Translations under genes and position numbers: made by a program | DNA from: Distichodus sexfasciatus | Taxonomy: Eukaryota; Chordata; Actinopteri; Characiformes; Distichodontidae | NCBI GenBank assembly: GCA_032718565.1 | Contig: JAVGVS010000190.1 | Span: forward strand, 1-64,000 | Direction of reading: 5' to 3' | DNA: 64,000 nt | Shown: positions 42,581 to 52,745 of the stretch, one piece after another | How positions within the stretch are numbered: position 1 is the stretch's first letter | Layout: each line of letters starts with the position of its first letter | The notes under the pieces: model-generated | What the model was told of the DNA's origin: nothing | Seen by the model: the letters and a program-made list of their open reading frames with translations, nothing else | Databases searched by the model: none

Positions 42581-43440
42581 CCAGTTGCCAAGGGCACACC
42601 ATTAGGCGATGATTGTGTATTGATGATTTCTGTATATTTTAATTTATTTATTTATAACCATCTCATATTTCTTGTTAATTTGTCAGTAAAACCTCATAGC
42701 ATGGCTGATTCATGATACACTTCACTACATTTCACACTCTCTCTGTCCACACAAACATAAACATACAACCCTGCAAGGCCAAATCTTTCCACGTGAAGTA
42801 CAGTACAACAATGCCTCTTTCTGGCAACCTCTCAGACTTTTCAGTGAAAGCGGCAAAAGTGAGAGCCGCAGGGAGTGAGGAAACTCCAGAGAACACCGTG
42901 TTTTCCTCTTGGTTTAGTCACGGAATAAGAGCAGCGAAATGTGAACACGTCCAGCCTCGTGTCATTGTCTGCTTCAAAAGAAATCGCGAAAAGGATGGAG
43001 AGGGCTGCAGAGGTCACACACTCTCAAATGTAGTCCCGAAGGAGCGCAGGAGTCAATGATGCCACTCAAAAAGGTTGCGAAGGGACGATTTGGGGACAAA
43101 TGTCAAAATGGAGAGGTGTAAAGGTGGGATGGGTAAAAAGATGGGGCACTATGCAAGTCGAACGGATAACATTTGCAAGGAAAACTACGAAAAATGGAGA
43201 TAAAGGAAAAGAAACTGGTTTTGGTTTTAGAATTTCGTCAGTCAGCTGTCTGCACCCTGCTTTTGGAGCTCTCTACCTCCTGATATTCGTAATGTTAACT
43301 TTTTCTACCTTCAAATGTCGACCAAAACCCTCACCTTTTTAAACTTTGCTGTAATACAACTACTTTTTTTTTTTTTTTTAGTTTAAGTATCTTTTAATTT
43401 AGTCGATTTACAGATATGTTATGTTTGTATGTGAAGTAAA
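42581..43440. other. Low-repeat region
   Basis: 42790-43060 is balanced and covered by a 115-codon frame (start 42712) without recognised domain; probably chance. A poly(T) run is at 43364-43379. Confidence 0.35.
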
Positions 43441-43445
43441 TTTAA

Positions 43446-43580
43446 GTGAGTGATTATTGTGAACATTGAGCACAGTGCACCAACACCAAATGTGACCTCT
43501 TCAGCTTTGGCAGTGCCCGGGGAGCAGTGCTTGAGGACGGTACCTTGCTCATGAGTACCTCAGAGGTACCTTTATTGGTC
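43446..43580 (-). mobile_element. SINE-A, internally deleted, reverse
   Basis: GTGAGTGATTATTGTGAACA, CAAATGTGACCTCTTCAGCT, GGAGCAGTGCTTGAGGACGG, CATGAGTACCTCAGAGGTAC. Heads off before the tRNA part. Confidence 0.75.
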
Positions 43581-43628
43581 CATAACTTGCTCTGTTTGTT
43601 TATTGGTCCAACTGTTGAGTTCTCTACT

Positions 43629-43813
43629 TGGGCAGCTGGTCGTGTAACGGTACGGGAATTAAAGTAAATTCAAATTAGCGATTATTTGTCGTCGTGATCT
43701 GAAGGTCAGCGGTTCAAGTCCTGGACTGGTAAAGATACCACTGAGGTACTCATTAGCAAGTACTACTCCCCGGGTAATGCCAAAAAGCTGCCCTCTGCTC
43801 CTTCACGGATGCA
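43629..43813 (+). mobile_element. SINE-A with a foreign block in the head
   Basis: A-box region GGGCAGCTGGTCGTGTAACG, then TAAAGTAAATTCAAATTAGCGATTATTTGTCG interposed, then GGTTCAAGTCCTGGACTGGT. The interposed part itself contains the SINE tail motif GATTATTTGTC, suggesting a copy inserted or recombined within the head. Confidence 0.7.
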
Positions 43814-44233
43814 CGAATTGCAACTTCTTCAAATCAAGTTAATAAATCAAGTTACAAATCGTAACATTAAAAGGAGTAAAAGTGTCATGCATCATGAGGT
43901 ATCTTTTACTGTGAAACGGCACTCGTTGCTGCAGTGCTGAAGTGTGCCTCATTCATTTACCTTTTTTTCATTGAGATTTCAGGGATATGAGGAAAAGAGA
44001 GAGCAGTAAAGAGACAGAATGAAGGAGAGAGAGTGATGGAGTGCAGAGAAGAACGGTGGCGTAGTTTGATCCATGTCTGTGTCAGAGTTTGCTGAGGCAG
44101 CAGAAAGCAGATATATTTACACATCACTTCCTGCTAATGTATTGCACTGCATTAAACCACTGTGGCAACCCCGAAAACTACACCACCCAAACCCCCAACC
44201 ACACACACCAAACGGTACTATATACTGTATATA
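43814..44233. other. Spacer
   Basis: Mixed DNA including AGAGAGAGTGATGGAGTGCAG; nothing recognised. Confidence 0.3.
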
Positions 44234-44358
44234 CACTACCAGTCAAAAGTTTGGACACACCTTCCCATTCAATGTTTTTTCTTTATTTTCATTACTATGT
44301 ACATTGTAGATTCTCACTAAAGGCATCAAAACTATGAATGAACTGTGTAAAGGCTTTA

Positions 44359-44972
44359 TGTGACCCTCCACAGCAAAACCAGTCACTTGTCGCAACAGAG
44401 GTTTCCAAGAAAAACGAGCGTTTATGTTGCGTGGGGTGAAATTTTGGATTTTATGTTTTTAGTGTTTTGAAACAGTGGAAGGTCTATACTGTACTGTTGT
44501 GAATAAATTTCGATGAAAAACTTACCCTTTCCATCCGAAAAATGTGACTTTCTTGAGGTGAGGAATTCAATTCCAGCAGAATGTTAAAAGTTTCTGTTTT
44601 GACCGCTCTACGGTAAATCCACTGGTTGACTAGCGTGAAGATATTTCTCCGGAATCCATCTTCGTCTCCCGAGTTCAGTTAACCTAACGCAGGTAGGCTA
44701 TCCGTGTGGCTGTGAATGCAAACATAGCCGCAACCGCACCAAGCGTCTGTGAGTGCTACAGCGATAATCAACTTCAAAGGCAGATTTCTCCGTTTCTCAC
44801 TTGGCGTGACAGGAGAAACCCGACTCCTTTGAATGTTGATATCTCAGTCATATGTCGTCCGATTCATTCGATATAGGTATCGTTTTGAAGCTTGATTTAT
44901 GCCCTTTCATGCAACCATGACTCAATTTTGAGAATTTGCGACAAGCGACTGGTTTTGCTGTGGAGGGTCACA
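44359..44972 (-). mobile_element. G-element copy D
   Basis: 614 bp, from TGTGACCCTCCACAGCAAAA to TTTTGCTGTGGAGGGTCACA. It matches copy B closely (GAATGTTGATATCTCAGTCA, GCACCAAGCGTCTGTGAGTG) but lacks a short piece near 44612. Inserted within the Tc1 relic, so it is younger. TATG occurs on both sides in one alignment. Confidence 0.87.
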
Positions 44973-44984
44973 TATGACCCAGAA

Positions 44985-45190
44985 GGAGAGTGATGGAGTG
45001 CTGCATCAGATGGCCTGGCCTCCATGGTCACCTGACCTAACCCAATCGAGATGGTTTGGGATGAGATGGACCGCAGAGTGAAGGCAAAAGGGCCAACAAG
45101 TGCTCAGCATCTCTGGGAACTCCTTCAAGACTGTTGGAAAACCATTTCAGGTGACTACCTCATGAAGCTCATCGAGAGAATGCCAAGAAT
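44985..45190 (+). pseudogene. Tc1-type transposase C-terminal remnant
   Basis: DLTQSRW in one frame, then MVWDEMDRRVKAKGPTSAQH and LWELLQDCWKTISGDYLMKL in the next. This is the region around and after the catalytic Glu of the Tc1 type whose ends carry CCAGTCAAAAGTTTGG. A frameshift sits at about 45045. The N-terminal two thirds are missing. Confidence 0.82.
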
Positions 45191-45195
45191 CTCTC

Positions 45196-45415
45196 TCTGC
45201 ATAATAACAACTCTGCAAGTCAATAAAACAGTGAGATTGGTCTTGAGGAATGTTCACTGTGGTTTGTTGAGTTTAACATATGATGATTTCATTGGTCTCT
45301 GTCTTGTCTCAGTCTCGGCTCATCCGAGTCTTCGTCTTGTCTCAGTCTTGACACACTCTGGTCTTGGTCTGGTCTTGGTCTGGGTTTAGGTGGTCTTGAT
45401 CCCAAGTCTACCATT
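45196..45415 (+). repeat. Dispersed repeat Q, copy 2
   Basis: TCTCTGCATAATAACAACTC to TTGAGTTTAACATATGATGA, then CTTGTCTCAGTCTC and TTTAGGTGGTCTTGATCCC. Matches 9741-9952 plus 10597-10715 with a central deletion. Confidence 0.65.
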
Positions 45416-45431
45416 TTGTAAAACTATGCGG

Positions 45432-45468
45432 TTGGGACAGTTGGTAGCGTAACAGTTAGGGCGTTCTC
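45432..45468 (+). mobile_element. SINE-A head fragment
   Basis: GGGACAGTTGGTAGCGTAAC AGTTAGGGCG: only the A-box part remains. Confidence 0.6.
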
Positions 45469-46760
45469 CTGTAATTTTATTAATGATTTCATTAACAATT
45501 GGTCTGTCGACTTTTATCACATACCCATTAACTTTCCAAATTGACATCAAGTTAAAAGAGCAGTTACACAAATGTGCAGCGAAACTACGTCAAAACTAAA
45601 CTACAAAATTTACCCTCATTTTAATAAAGCAAGATTAATACTTTTCAGACGAATGAGAACATACATAACTTTGCCATGACCCACATTTGCCTGATATTTC
45701 CTACCAAACAATTATTATTTTAAGTCCTTATGATTTTTTGGGCAATGTCGGAACATTATGCACAAGGTGAAAATGTCAGTCTTGTTTATCTTGTTCCTGC
45801 ATAATTGCACATTCACACATTCTGTTTATATGTTGTGCTACGGTTCTAAAAGGATGGTATTTTGTTCCACATTAATTAAACCTTGGATGCCAAATGACCT
45901 CCTGCCTTTTGTCATTTAATTTTCCGCTGCACTTAAAGAGACGACCAGCTCTGAGATGATAAGACAAAGTAAATACAAGAGATGAGAAAAGCCTTGTTCT
46001 GCTGCTAGACATGGAAGAGGCAGGTTTTATAATGAGAGTGGCTCATGTCATAAGAGAAAAACTATCTGAAAAGCTGAATGTGATTTATCGCTTTTAAGTC
46101 TTCAAAGCAAAGATCAAATACACATCTAACAATAATCCGATCTGCGAACAAAAATCAATTTTTACTACCTGTCGAAATGTCCGCTGTAAGAGGTTGAGCG
46201 TTTAATGTGATCTGAGATAATGTCACGTCTTTTTAGCATTCTTCTTTGATGCGATCATCTACCCGTTCCTGGAGCCGGATGTGGGTCAAACGCATGTTGT
46301 GAGACATGGCATAATGGAAATAAAGCATAAAATCATATTAATGGCACGTGTGTGCGTTCTGGCTTTGATCTCGCCTTGTGACTTTGTGAATCATTCGAAT
46401 AAAGGGCACTTCAAAAAATAAAATAAAATAAATACACAAAGCTGGGCCGCTCCTCCAACCACTTGTTTTTGTGTTCATTTTAAATATTTGAAAGTATTTT
46501 GATACAAATTACAATTGTGATTTTATGAAGATGATCAAAAATATATTACAGTGAAATTCAAAATATTTTTTGTAATTTGCTTTTGGTCAACTTAATTAAA
46601 ATGATCATGTACTTTGTTTAAAAATGCCTCAAAATCCAACTACTTGGTGGTATCATTTTTGCAACAGAGTTGCTAACCGTTTTCAGTGATTTACACCAAG
46701 ATATTTACAATACATATCACAATTTACTGTAACACATACAGTACACATACACACTGTAAC
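45469..46760. promoter_or_regulatory. Long low-repeat island, candidate conserved elements
   Basis: About 1.3 kb without identifiable repeats. 45865-46120 holds ACATTAATTAAACCTTGG, GTCATTTAATTTTCCGCTGC and GAGATGATAAGACAAAGTAA. 46180-46350 holds GCGTTTAATGTGATCTGAG and AGCCGGATGTGGGTCAAACG. No open frame with domain content. Regulatory role is inferred. Confidence 0.35.
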
Positions 46761-46761
46761 A

Positions 46762-46878
46762 CATCCTGGACCGGGAAAGGTACCACTGAGGTACTCATGA
46801 GCAAGGTACTGTGTCCAAGCACTGTCTACCAAAGGTTGGCCACTACTGATTCACGGATGGGTCAAATGCAGAGGTAAC
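46762..46878 (+). mobile_element. SINE-A fragment
   Basis: CATCCTGGACCGGGAAAGGT, ACCACTGAGGTACTCATGAG, ATTCACGGATGGGTCAAATG CAGAGGTAAC; head and tail missing. Confidence 0.78.
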
Positions 46879-46939
46879 AGCACCTTACCCTGCTTACCTT
46901 TCCTTGCCTACAAATGCTTGGTAACAGTACCTTATGAGT

Positions 46940-47292
46940 CGAAGTAAACTTTATTGTCATCTCTGATATATATTGTACAGGAATACAGAGAGACGAGACG
47001 ACGTGGCTCCAGCTTTCACAGTGTAAACAACATGGAACAAAGACCAAATAAGACACATAGAATAAACAGTATATAAACAGAATATAAAATAAACACGTTA
47101 AACTAGAAATGGAGTATTACATATAAACTTTAAACTAGAAGTAGAAGGAGAGACAATTAGGATGCAGTGTTCAACCTACAATTATAGTCTTGGAGTTGTC
47201 TTTTACACTGAATTTGTATAAGATCTGTAACTGTTTCAATATGAAAAATTCTATACAGACAGTCTATTAAATAAAACAGTATCTCTTAAGAA
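46940..47292 (-). mobile_element. Retroposon family T
   Basis: GTCGAAGTAAACTTTATTGT, GAGACGAGACGACGTGGCTC, AAACTTTAAACTAGAAGTAG and CAATATGAAAAATTCTATAC match the reverse of 53090-53620. No coding frame. Probably the 3' end of a LINE with a CAAAGT-type tail. Confidence 0.65.
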
Positions 47293-47299
47293 GCCTGAC

Positions 47300-47407
47300 T
47301 AACATGAGTACCTCAGGGTTACCTTTAACGGTCTGTGACTTGAACCAGCGACCTTCAGATCACAAGACCAACTGCCTAACCGTTACGCTAACTATTACCA
47401 ATAGCCC
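47300..47407 (-). mobile_element. SINE-A 5' fragment, reverse
   Basis: CATGAGTACCTCAGGGTTAC, GACTTGAACCAGCGACCTTC, CCTAACCGTTACGCTAACTA. With 46762-46878 it encloses the T copy, as if T had inserted near an inverted SINE pair. Confidence 0.78.
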
Positions 47408-47570
47408 CAAAAAGTATAGTGACTTTAAAAAGTACAGTGTTTTACTGTGTTATAGGAATAGAGTAACATACTGTAGAGTTAGGGTTAGTGTTACTGTAAA
47501 TTTGGCTCCAGCAGTTGGTTACAATGTTTTTAGCTGTACAGTATGTTACTGTTTTTAAAGAAACAACATG
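47408..47570. repeat. ACTGTA-rich repeat fragment
   Basis: ACAGTGTTTTACTGTG, CATACTGTAGAG and GTACAGTATGTTACTG. Confidence 0.5.
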
Positions 47571-47574
47571 AACA

Positions 47575-48035
47575 CTGACCAGCTCTTTCAGTCAGGGGCT
47601 GCTGCACCCACGCTGCGTGAAGGAGAGATTCCGCACGTCTTTCCTTCCAGCCGCTGTTAGACTTTATTATGGACGTTAATAATTAACCACGCAATGTGTG
47701 CAATAACCCCCACCACCCCCAAAAGTGTGCAATATTGTCCAGTGCTGCTAATGCCCATGTCACTTTACACTTTATAATTACTGTTATTGTTACACTGTGC
47801 AACTATTGTTACTGCGGTTTATCCTATACTGCTGTACTTTTGCATGCTTAAGTCACATCCTATAATTCACAAATATTTACTATTTATTTATATCTTTTTG
47901 CACTTTAGTTTTTATATGACTCCATGTATATATACATATTTAACTTTTTATCTTTTTATTGCTATATTCTGTTGTCTTTTTTGCTGCTGGTACATGCAAA
48001 TTTCCCACCTGTGGGACTATTAAGGGCTTATCTAA
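47575..48035 (+). mobile_element. Non-LTR retrotransposon 3' end
   Basis: It starts with a short coding remnant. GAGAGATTCCGCACGTCTTTCC and TTCCAGCCGCTGTTAGACTT read as ERFRTSFLPAAVRL. A long AT-rich 3' UTR follows with CACTTTACACTTTATAATTA and CACCTGTGGGACTATTAAG. The LINE clade is not determined. Confidence 0.6.
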
Positions 48036-48039
48036 AAAC

Positions 48040-48145
48040 ACAAGTTTGCTGTAGATTTACAGCCTTTCTTTAAAATGTAATGTCAGAATACTGTAAAACA
48101 CTGTAATGAAATGACTGCAGATTTACAGATTGGTAACAGCGATGG
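48040..48145. repeat. ACTGTA-rich repeat fragment
   Basis: GCTGTAGATTTACAGCC and CTGTAAAACACTGTAATG. Confidence 0.45.
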
Positions 48146-48650
48146 CCATCCCTTATCAAATCCGGACTGTTGCAATCTAAATTGAAGCTCTTGCTGAATC
48201 ATTCAGATAAACAGAGTTTCACTAATCTGCTGAAAAAATACAAATTTAAAACCCCACTAGACTTCTCCTCCAACCGTCTATGTTGCTCACCCACGACTGC
48301 CAAATGCAAGGCCACGTGGTCAAGTAAAATATCACATCATCTTTTTGTGTGTGTGTGTCTGTGTGTGCGTTTTCCAAAAGCCCAAGAGTGCCAGCCCAAT
48401 CCCCGGGGGTTGGACATTTATTCCAGCCATACGAGCTCTTAAAACTCCCCCCCAGCTACGTGCTACTTGGACCCGAATTGCAGCGTTTTGGCCCTGTGGG
48501 CGGCCGATTCTGAGAATGGCCAAATCGTTTCTGACCAAACTGTCACTCCCCGTTCCAGTTCCCTGTTCCGCCTACGGACACGAGAACTCGGCGCTGAATG
48601 GCAAACTTCATCTCTCTGCTGGTTTCACGTCCGCTCAAGATGTCCTACAT
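48146..48650. promoter_or_regulatory. Low-repeat GC-richer block
   Basis: 48365-48650 carries ATCCCCGGGGGTTGGACATT, GGGCGGCCGATTCTGAGAAT and CCTACGGACACGAGAACTCG. Two open frames of 66-104 codons overlap with no recognised domain. Candidate conserved element or exon; unresolved. Confidence 0.28.
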
Positions 48651-48654
48651 TTAT

Positions 48655-48830
48655 CTTGAGAGCTTGAATGGAAGGCAACTGGACTTCTTTTAAAGTTGTT
48701 GAACACGTTTTACACCTTCAATGCGTATGGTTTTTTAGAAGTGAAATAGGATTTTGGATGAAAGGTGAACCGTCTTCAAGAACCTTAAAGAAGTCCAGTT
48801 GCCTTCCATTTAAGCTCTCATGATTATCAT
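48655..48830. mobile_element. Fold-back repeat with AGTCCAGTTGCCTTCCAT arms
   Basis: The left arm TTGAGAGCTTGAATGGAAGG CAACTGGACTTCTTT is reversed at the right as AAAGAAGTCCAGTTGCCTTC CATTTAAGCTCTCATGA, with one or two mismatches in about 37 bases. About 100 bases lie between. It is related to 1300-1380. Confidence 0.75.
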
Positions 48831-48899
48831 CTCCTGAACGACTGGAGACTTTTCTCAAGAGGATTTGCTAATGGTCACCTCATACAATGCTCAATTCAT

Positions 48900-48996
48900 T
48901 GGAGCAGTTGGTACTGTAACAATTAGGGAGTTGGCCCTGTGATCAGAGGGTTGCCGGTTCAAGTTCTGGACCGGTAAAGGTACCACTGTGGTACTC
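48900..48996 (+). mobile_element. SINE-A 5' half
   Basis: GGAGCAGTTGGTACTGTAAC (A box), GGTTGCCGGTTCAAGTTCTG (B box), ACCGGTAAAGGTACCACTGT. It ends at GGTACTC, exactly where the right half at 49481 would continue. Confidence 0.8.
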
Positions 48997-49480
48997 TCAA
49001 AAGTCCCTCAACGATTTCACAAGCCTTTTTTGAAATTGCTGCGGCCCAAAATGCCTGATTTTCTTTTTAAAAAATTGTGATGAAAGTTGCAGCGTTTTAG
49101 GCATTTTGTTGCAATAAATTTGTAAAAGCAAGTCAAAGTTGTGGAAAAAATTATGATTTATAATGATTCTTTAACAATTAATTAAAATGAAGGGAATAAA
49201 ACTACTATTATTTTTATTAACCATTAATCATTTAATTATTTTTGAAGGTAAAGGTGGGGTGTTTTTATCACACGTTTCCTGAGTCTTCTCAACATAAAAA
49301 GGAAGTGAGTTCCCTGACACGTGGCTCAACAATTTGCGGGAAACGACAACGATTGGTCAGAAATCACGGAAAAGTTGTGGTAATGGGTCAAAATTGCACG
49401 GTAGTAATGAATTTACGACGATTGGCTGGATTTGCGTTAATAGTTGCCATCGAAACATCGAGAAATCCAGGAGAGTCTGT
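48997..49480 (+). mobile_element. H2 repeat inserted into a SINE-A
   Basis: Contains TATAATGATTCTTTAACAAT, TTTATTAACCATTAATCAT and GGAAGTGAGTTCCCTGAC, as in 30325-30650. It interrupts a SINE at the sequence GGTACTC/ATGAGCAAGG, so it is a mobile unit of about 480 bp. No clear terminal repeats. Confidence 0.6.
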
Positions 49481-49640
49481 CTTGAGCAAGGTACCGTCCC
49501 CAAGCACCGCTCCCTGGGCACTGTCAAAAATAACTGCCCACTGCAACTTCACAGATGGGTCAAATGCAGAGGTCACATTTGGTCGTGGTGCACTGTACTG
49601 TGGTGTGTTCACAATGACAAATCCTCACTCACTCAGTGGA
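49481..49640 (+). mobile_element. SINE-A 3' half
   Basis: TTGAGCAAGGTACCGTCCCC, CAGATGGGTCAAATGCAGAG, GTGTGTTCACAATGACAAAT CCTCACTCACTC. Complements 48900-48996. Confidence 0.82.
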
Positions 49641-50175
49641 TGCTGGCAACTGGCGCAGATATATAACAGGCTGGATATAAGTTCAGTAACTTGTCAGCAA
49701 GCTTGTTTTTGTAGCGTTCACACATAGTGATCACCAATCAAATGTGGAGTTGCATCAATCGAGGGCTTTTATCAGCAACTCAAAAACAGCCTTAAAAACA
49801 TGAAGCACGAACAAGGCCTAAGTGTTGTCAGGCAAGCCTCCGACGGCACGTGGCACACCTGGATATCGAACGTGTTTCCGACCAGCAGGCAACCACGCTG
49901 CCATGCTACCCTGGGGAGCGGCAATATCGATCTCCCACCAACTACCAGGCGAGCTGCAAACAAAGGCACCGAGGCACTGAAGCACGGACTAATGGGGTGG
50001 TCAGAGTGAACCTTAAAGGAGAAAAGAAACAGATGAGGAGACAGATGTTCAGATTTTGGACTGAGAAGACAGGTGGTTTGAGAGAGGAGTAAAGGAGGAC
50101 GTCGATGTCCACCACCATCGCTGAACATAGGTGACAGTTTGCAACACCAATTATCATCCACAGACAACCAGTGTT
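49641..50175. other. Low-repeat region
   Basis: 49795-50150 is balanced with CpGs (CCTCCGACGGCACGTGGCAC, GGGGAGCGGCAATATCGATC). Overlapping frames of 69-131 codons show nothing recognised. Confidence 0.35.
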
Positions 50176-50179
50176 AGGC

Positions 50180-51042
50180 AGAGGTGTGAGGAGTACACAC
50201 ATTCTTCTCTCAAGTAAAACTACAGATACTAGTCAGACTCTAGTAAAAGTTGAAGTATTGACTCGACTTCTTTACTCAAGTTAAAGTGTAAAGTACAGGC
50301 TGTAAAACTAAGTATACTTTAAGTATACTTAAAGTATAAAAGTATAAAGTTTCCTAGTTCTCACTTGGCATGGAGAAACGGAGAAATCTGCCTTTGAAGT
50401 TGACTGTCGCCGTAGCACTCACAGACGCTTGGTGCGGTCGCGGCTACGTTTGCATTTACGCTAGCCTACGCTGCATTCACAGCCACACGGATAGCCTACC
50501 TGCGTTAGGTTAACTGAACTCGGGAGACGGAGATGGATTCCGGAGAAATATCTTCACGCTAGTCAACCAGTGGATTTACCGTAAATATTGAAGTAGAGCG
50601 GTCAAAACAGAAACTTTTAACATTCTGCTGGAATTGAATTCCTCACCTTAAGAAAGTCATGTTTTTAGGATGGAAAGGGTACATTGTTCAGCGAAATTTA
50701 TTCACAACAGTACAGTATAGACCTTCCACTGTTTCAAAACACTAAAAACAAAAAATCCAAAATTTTACCCCACGCAACATAAACGCTCGTTTTTCTCGGA
50801 AACCTCTGTTGCGACAAGCGACTGGTTTCGCCGTGCAGAGTCACATTTAAATGAAACTAAACAACAGTAACGAGCCTGATTTGAAAATGTAAGGAGTAGA
50901 AAGTACAGATATCCACGCTAAAAATGCACGTAGTAAAAGTTAAAAGTTGGCACAAAAATAAATAGTCAAGTAAAGTACGGATACCTAAAAATTCTACTTA
51001 AGTACAGTAACCAAGTATTTGTACTTTGTTACTTCCCATCTC
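50180..51042. mobile_element. AAGTAC-rich TIR element, split by G-element copy E
   Basis: The left part 50180-50357 (GAGGTGTGAGGAGTACACAC, TCTCAAGTAAAACTACAGAT) and right part 50846-51042 (TCAAGTAAAGTACGGATACC, TTTGTACTTTGTTACTTCCC) are inverted versions of one another at their ends. AAGTATACTTTAAGTATAC strings allow fold-back. Non-coding. Confidence 0.6.
50358..50845 (+). mobile_element. G-element copy E, left-truncated
   Basis: From GAGAAACGGAGAAATCTGCC to CGCCGTGCAGAGTCACA. At the left break the piece TTCTCACTTGGC is the reverse of the GCCAAGTGAGAA expected there, so the breakpoint involves a small inversion. The right terminal repeat is slightly decayed. Confidence 0.8.
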
Positions 51043-51260
51043 AGGTGTACTACAAGTAGCTACAATACTAACACCTACCTTTTTTGAGGAGGTTATCAGT
51101 AGTGATGTTACTTTTAAGTGATGTAGTTACTTTACAAAAAGGAAAGAATATTTTTCTCTCTTTGGAAAGGGATATTTTCATATACAGGTGTTTCTAATTA
51201 GCACTGAAATGACTGAAGTGGCATCTAATTGGCTACTGTACTCACACAGAGCACATTCAT
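51043..51260. other. AT-rich spacer
   Basis: No recognised feature. Confidence 0.3.
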
Positions 51261-51261
51261 T

Positions 51262-51345
51262 GCCTTACAGCGCACTCTTACCAGCTGCGAGTTGGATTCG
51301 GAGACTGGAGTTCACCTTGAGAAAAATGGAAGCAATAATACGTAG
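51262..51345 (+). repeat. Dispersed fragment S, copy 1
   Basis: GCACTCTTACCAGCTGCGAG, GATTCGGAGACTGGAGTTCA and GGAAGCAATAAT parallel 58722-58800 (GCACACTCTTGGCAGCTGCC, GGAGGATGGAGTCCACCTTG). Confidence 0.55.
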
Positions 51346-51351
51346 CTGTGA

Positions 51352-51842
51352 AAATATTCCATCCATCAAACATGTTTTTTCCGCTGGCAGCACCTACTTT
51401 TAATACGAATCCTATGAGCTTCAGCATTTAGAGCGCTAAGCGTCTTGAGCGGAAAAAAAAATTCGGTGGAGACAGTTTTTTTACTGCAACGCTCAGAGAA
51501 CTGTTCATTGAATGTCACTTGTCTTTTGCTAGCCAATCAAAACCAAGGAAGGGCCAGGACGTAAATTGGTGTCACACTGCCAGCTGTTTACTTGCACAGT
51601 TTATCCCATGCACCCAATCTCTACACCTCAAAGACATCTACATCAGTAGATGAGTATCTTTGGTTTGTCGATCTTGTCGGCAAAACTAGCGATCTCAAAG
51701 AAACACAAACGAGAAAGTGTCCAATGGTGCTTTTTCTAACATAGCAACAACGGGGGCTGAGAGAAAGTGCTGAGAAAGCATTCTGAAAGTGAGGTGTTGA
51801 CCGCTCTCAGTGGCAAAAATGCATTTAGTGGACATTGACCCT
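51352..51842 (-). mobile_element. TIR element family M, copy 2
   Basis: Reverse orientation of 6165-6640: TTTTTTCCGCTGGCAGC, AGCGCTAAGCGTCTTGAGCG, GCCAATCAAAACCAAGGAAG, CTAGCGATCTCAAAGAAAC. The right end TTAGTGGACATTGACCCTA and left ATCCATCAAACATG are decayed inverted ends, giving a unit of about 490 bp. Confidence 0.65.
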
Positions 51843-52140
51843 AACTGCTTTTAATCTTAAGTAGCTTGTAGCATGAGAAGCTACCATTTACGGGGTGATG
51901 GTGTCTACCACTCGCTTCTGGGAGTTGCTCCAGGGAGACTGTCCCTGAAATTTGAAAATGGTGTAATGCTAAATGGGGTAAATGAATATGTAAATTTGAA
52001 GTAGGTTCCCCAACACTGCCTACATGCAACATTGGGATCTTTTCCCAGGTCATTTGAATGTGAAGGACAACCCACAACCCACTCTTCTGCCGGTATTATA
52101 CTGTAAATTTATCGCATAATTTAAAGTATTTATTTACAGT
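51843..52140. other. Spacer
   Basis: No recognised feature except ACTGTAAATTTA near 52100. Confidence 0.3.
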
Positions 52141-52745
52141 ACACCTGCCACTGTCACGGTCACACAGTCGGAGGCCTGAGTAAAAGAAGACTGCGGAGGA
52201 GAATGTTCCGGAGTGACTCGTTCACCTGATGGATCACCGCACCGCCCCGGAGAAACGTGGTCTACCCCTCCGCCGATGCTGCAGCTGACAGAAGAACCAT
52301 TTAGCTCTCCTCTCCACACCTCACGCCATCCTTCTCTCTCTCTCTCCCTCCTGTACTCTCTCTCTTTATCTATCTGGCGTCTGCTAACCCTCCATCTCTT
52401 TTCTCACTGAATAGATGGTTCTGCCAAGCACGTGTCGGACTGCTGCTAACTCATTTCTCTCTCCATTTCTCTCTCTATCCCTCCCTCCATCTCTCCCTCC
52501 ATCTCTCGCTCGCCCCCTCGCTCCTTTCCTCCCTCAAGGTCACGCCTGCCGTTGCAGACAGACAGCACTTCTCTTTTGCCACGGCAGCCGTCTAATTCCC
52601 TGCCAGCCTCTTTTGGCACAGGAGCCCCTGTCAGACTCCAAATGCCCCTCTGAACCCCCATCCCATTTCTCCCCCCTCCCTGTTTTTGCCCCCGTCGCCA
52701 CAGCAGCAGGGCAGCACACGCTGTCGATTGCACCCCACTAAAAAC
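52141..52745. other. GC-richer region with CT tracts
   Basis: 52150-52320 has GGATCACCGCACCGCCCCGG and CCGATGCTGCAGCTGACAG. CT-rich tracts lie at 52335-52370 and 52455-52535, then CAGCAGCAGGGCAGCACACG. Frames of 60-108 codons are not convincing. Confidence 0.35.

Larger units (their letters stand above)
44234..45190 (+). mobile_element. Tc1-like element split by a G-element
   Basis: The left terminal region starts CACTACCAGTCAAAAGTTTG after TA. The transposase remnant is at 44985-45190. G-element copy D (44359-44972) lies between. The right terminal repeat is absent and repeat Q follows at 45196. Confidence 0.8.

Noticed and set aside
42712..43059. 115-codon frame considered as a real gene
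   Set aside because: No recognised domain, no splice structure, and similar-length frames occur by chance; left as low-repeat DNA.
49388..49612. Frame reading NVTSAFDPSVKLQW
   Set aside because: This peptide appears in several places because it is the translated SINE-A tail (also 765-1010, 1866-2108, 22349-22537, 57985-58170).
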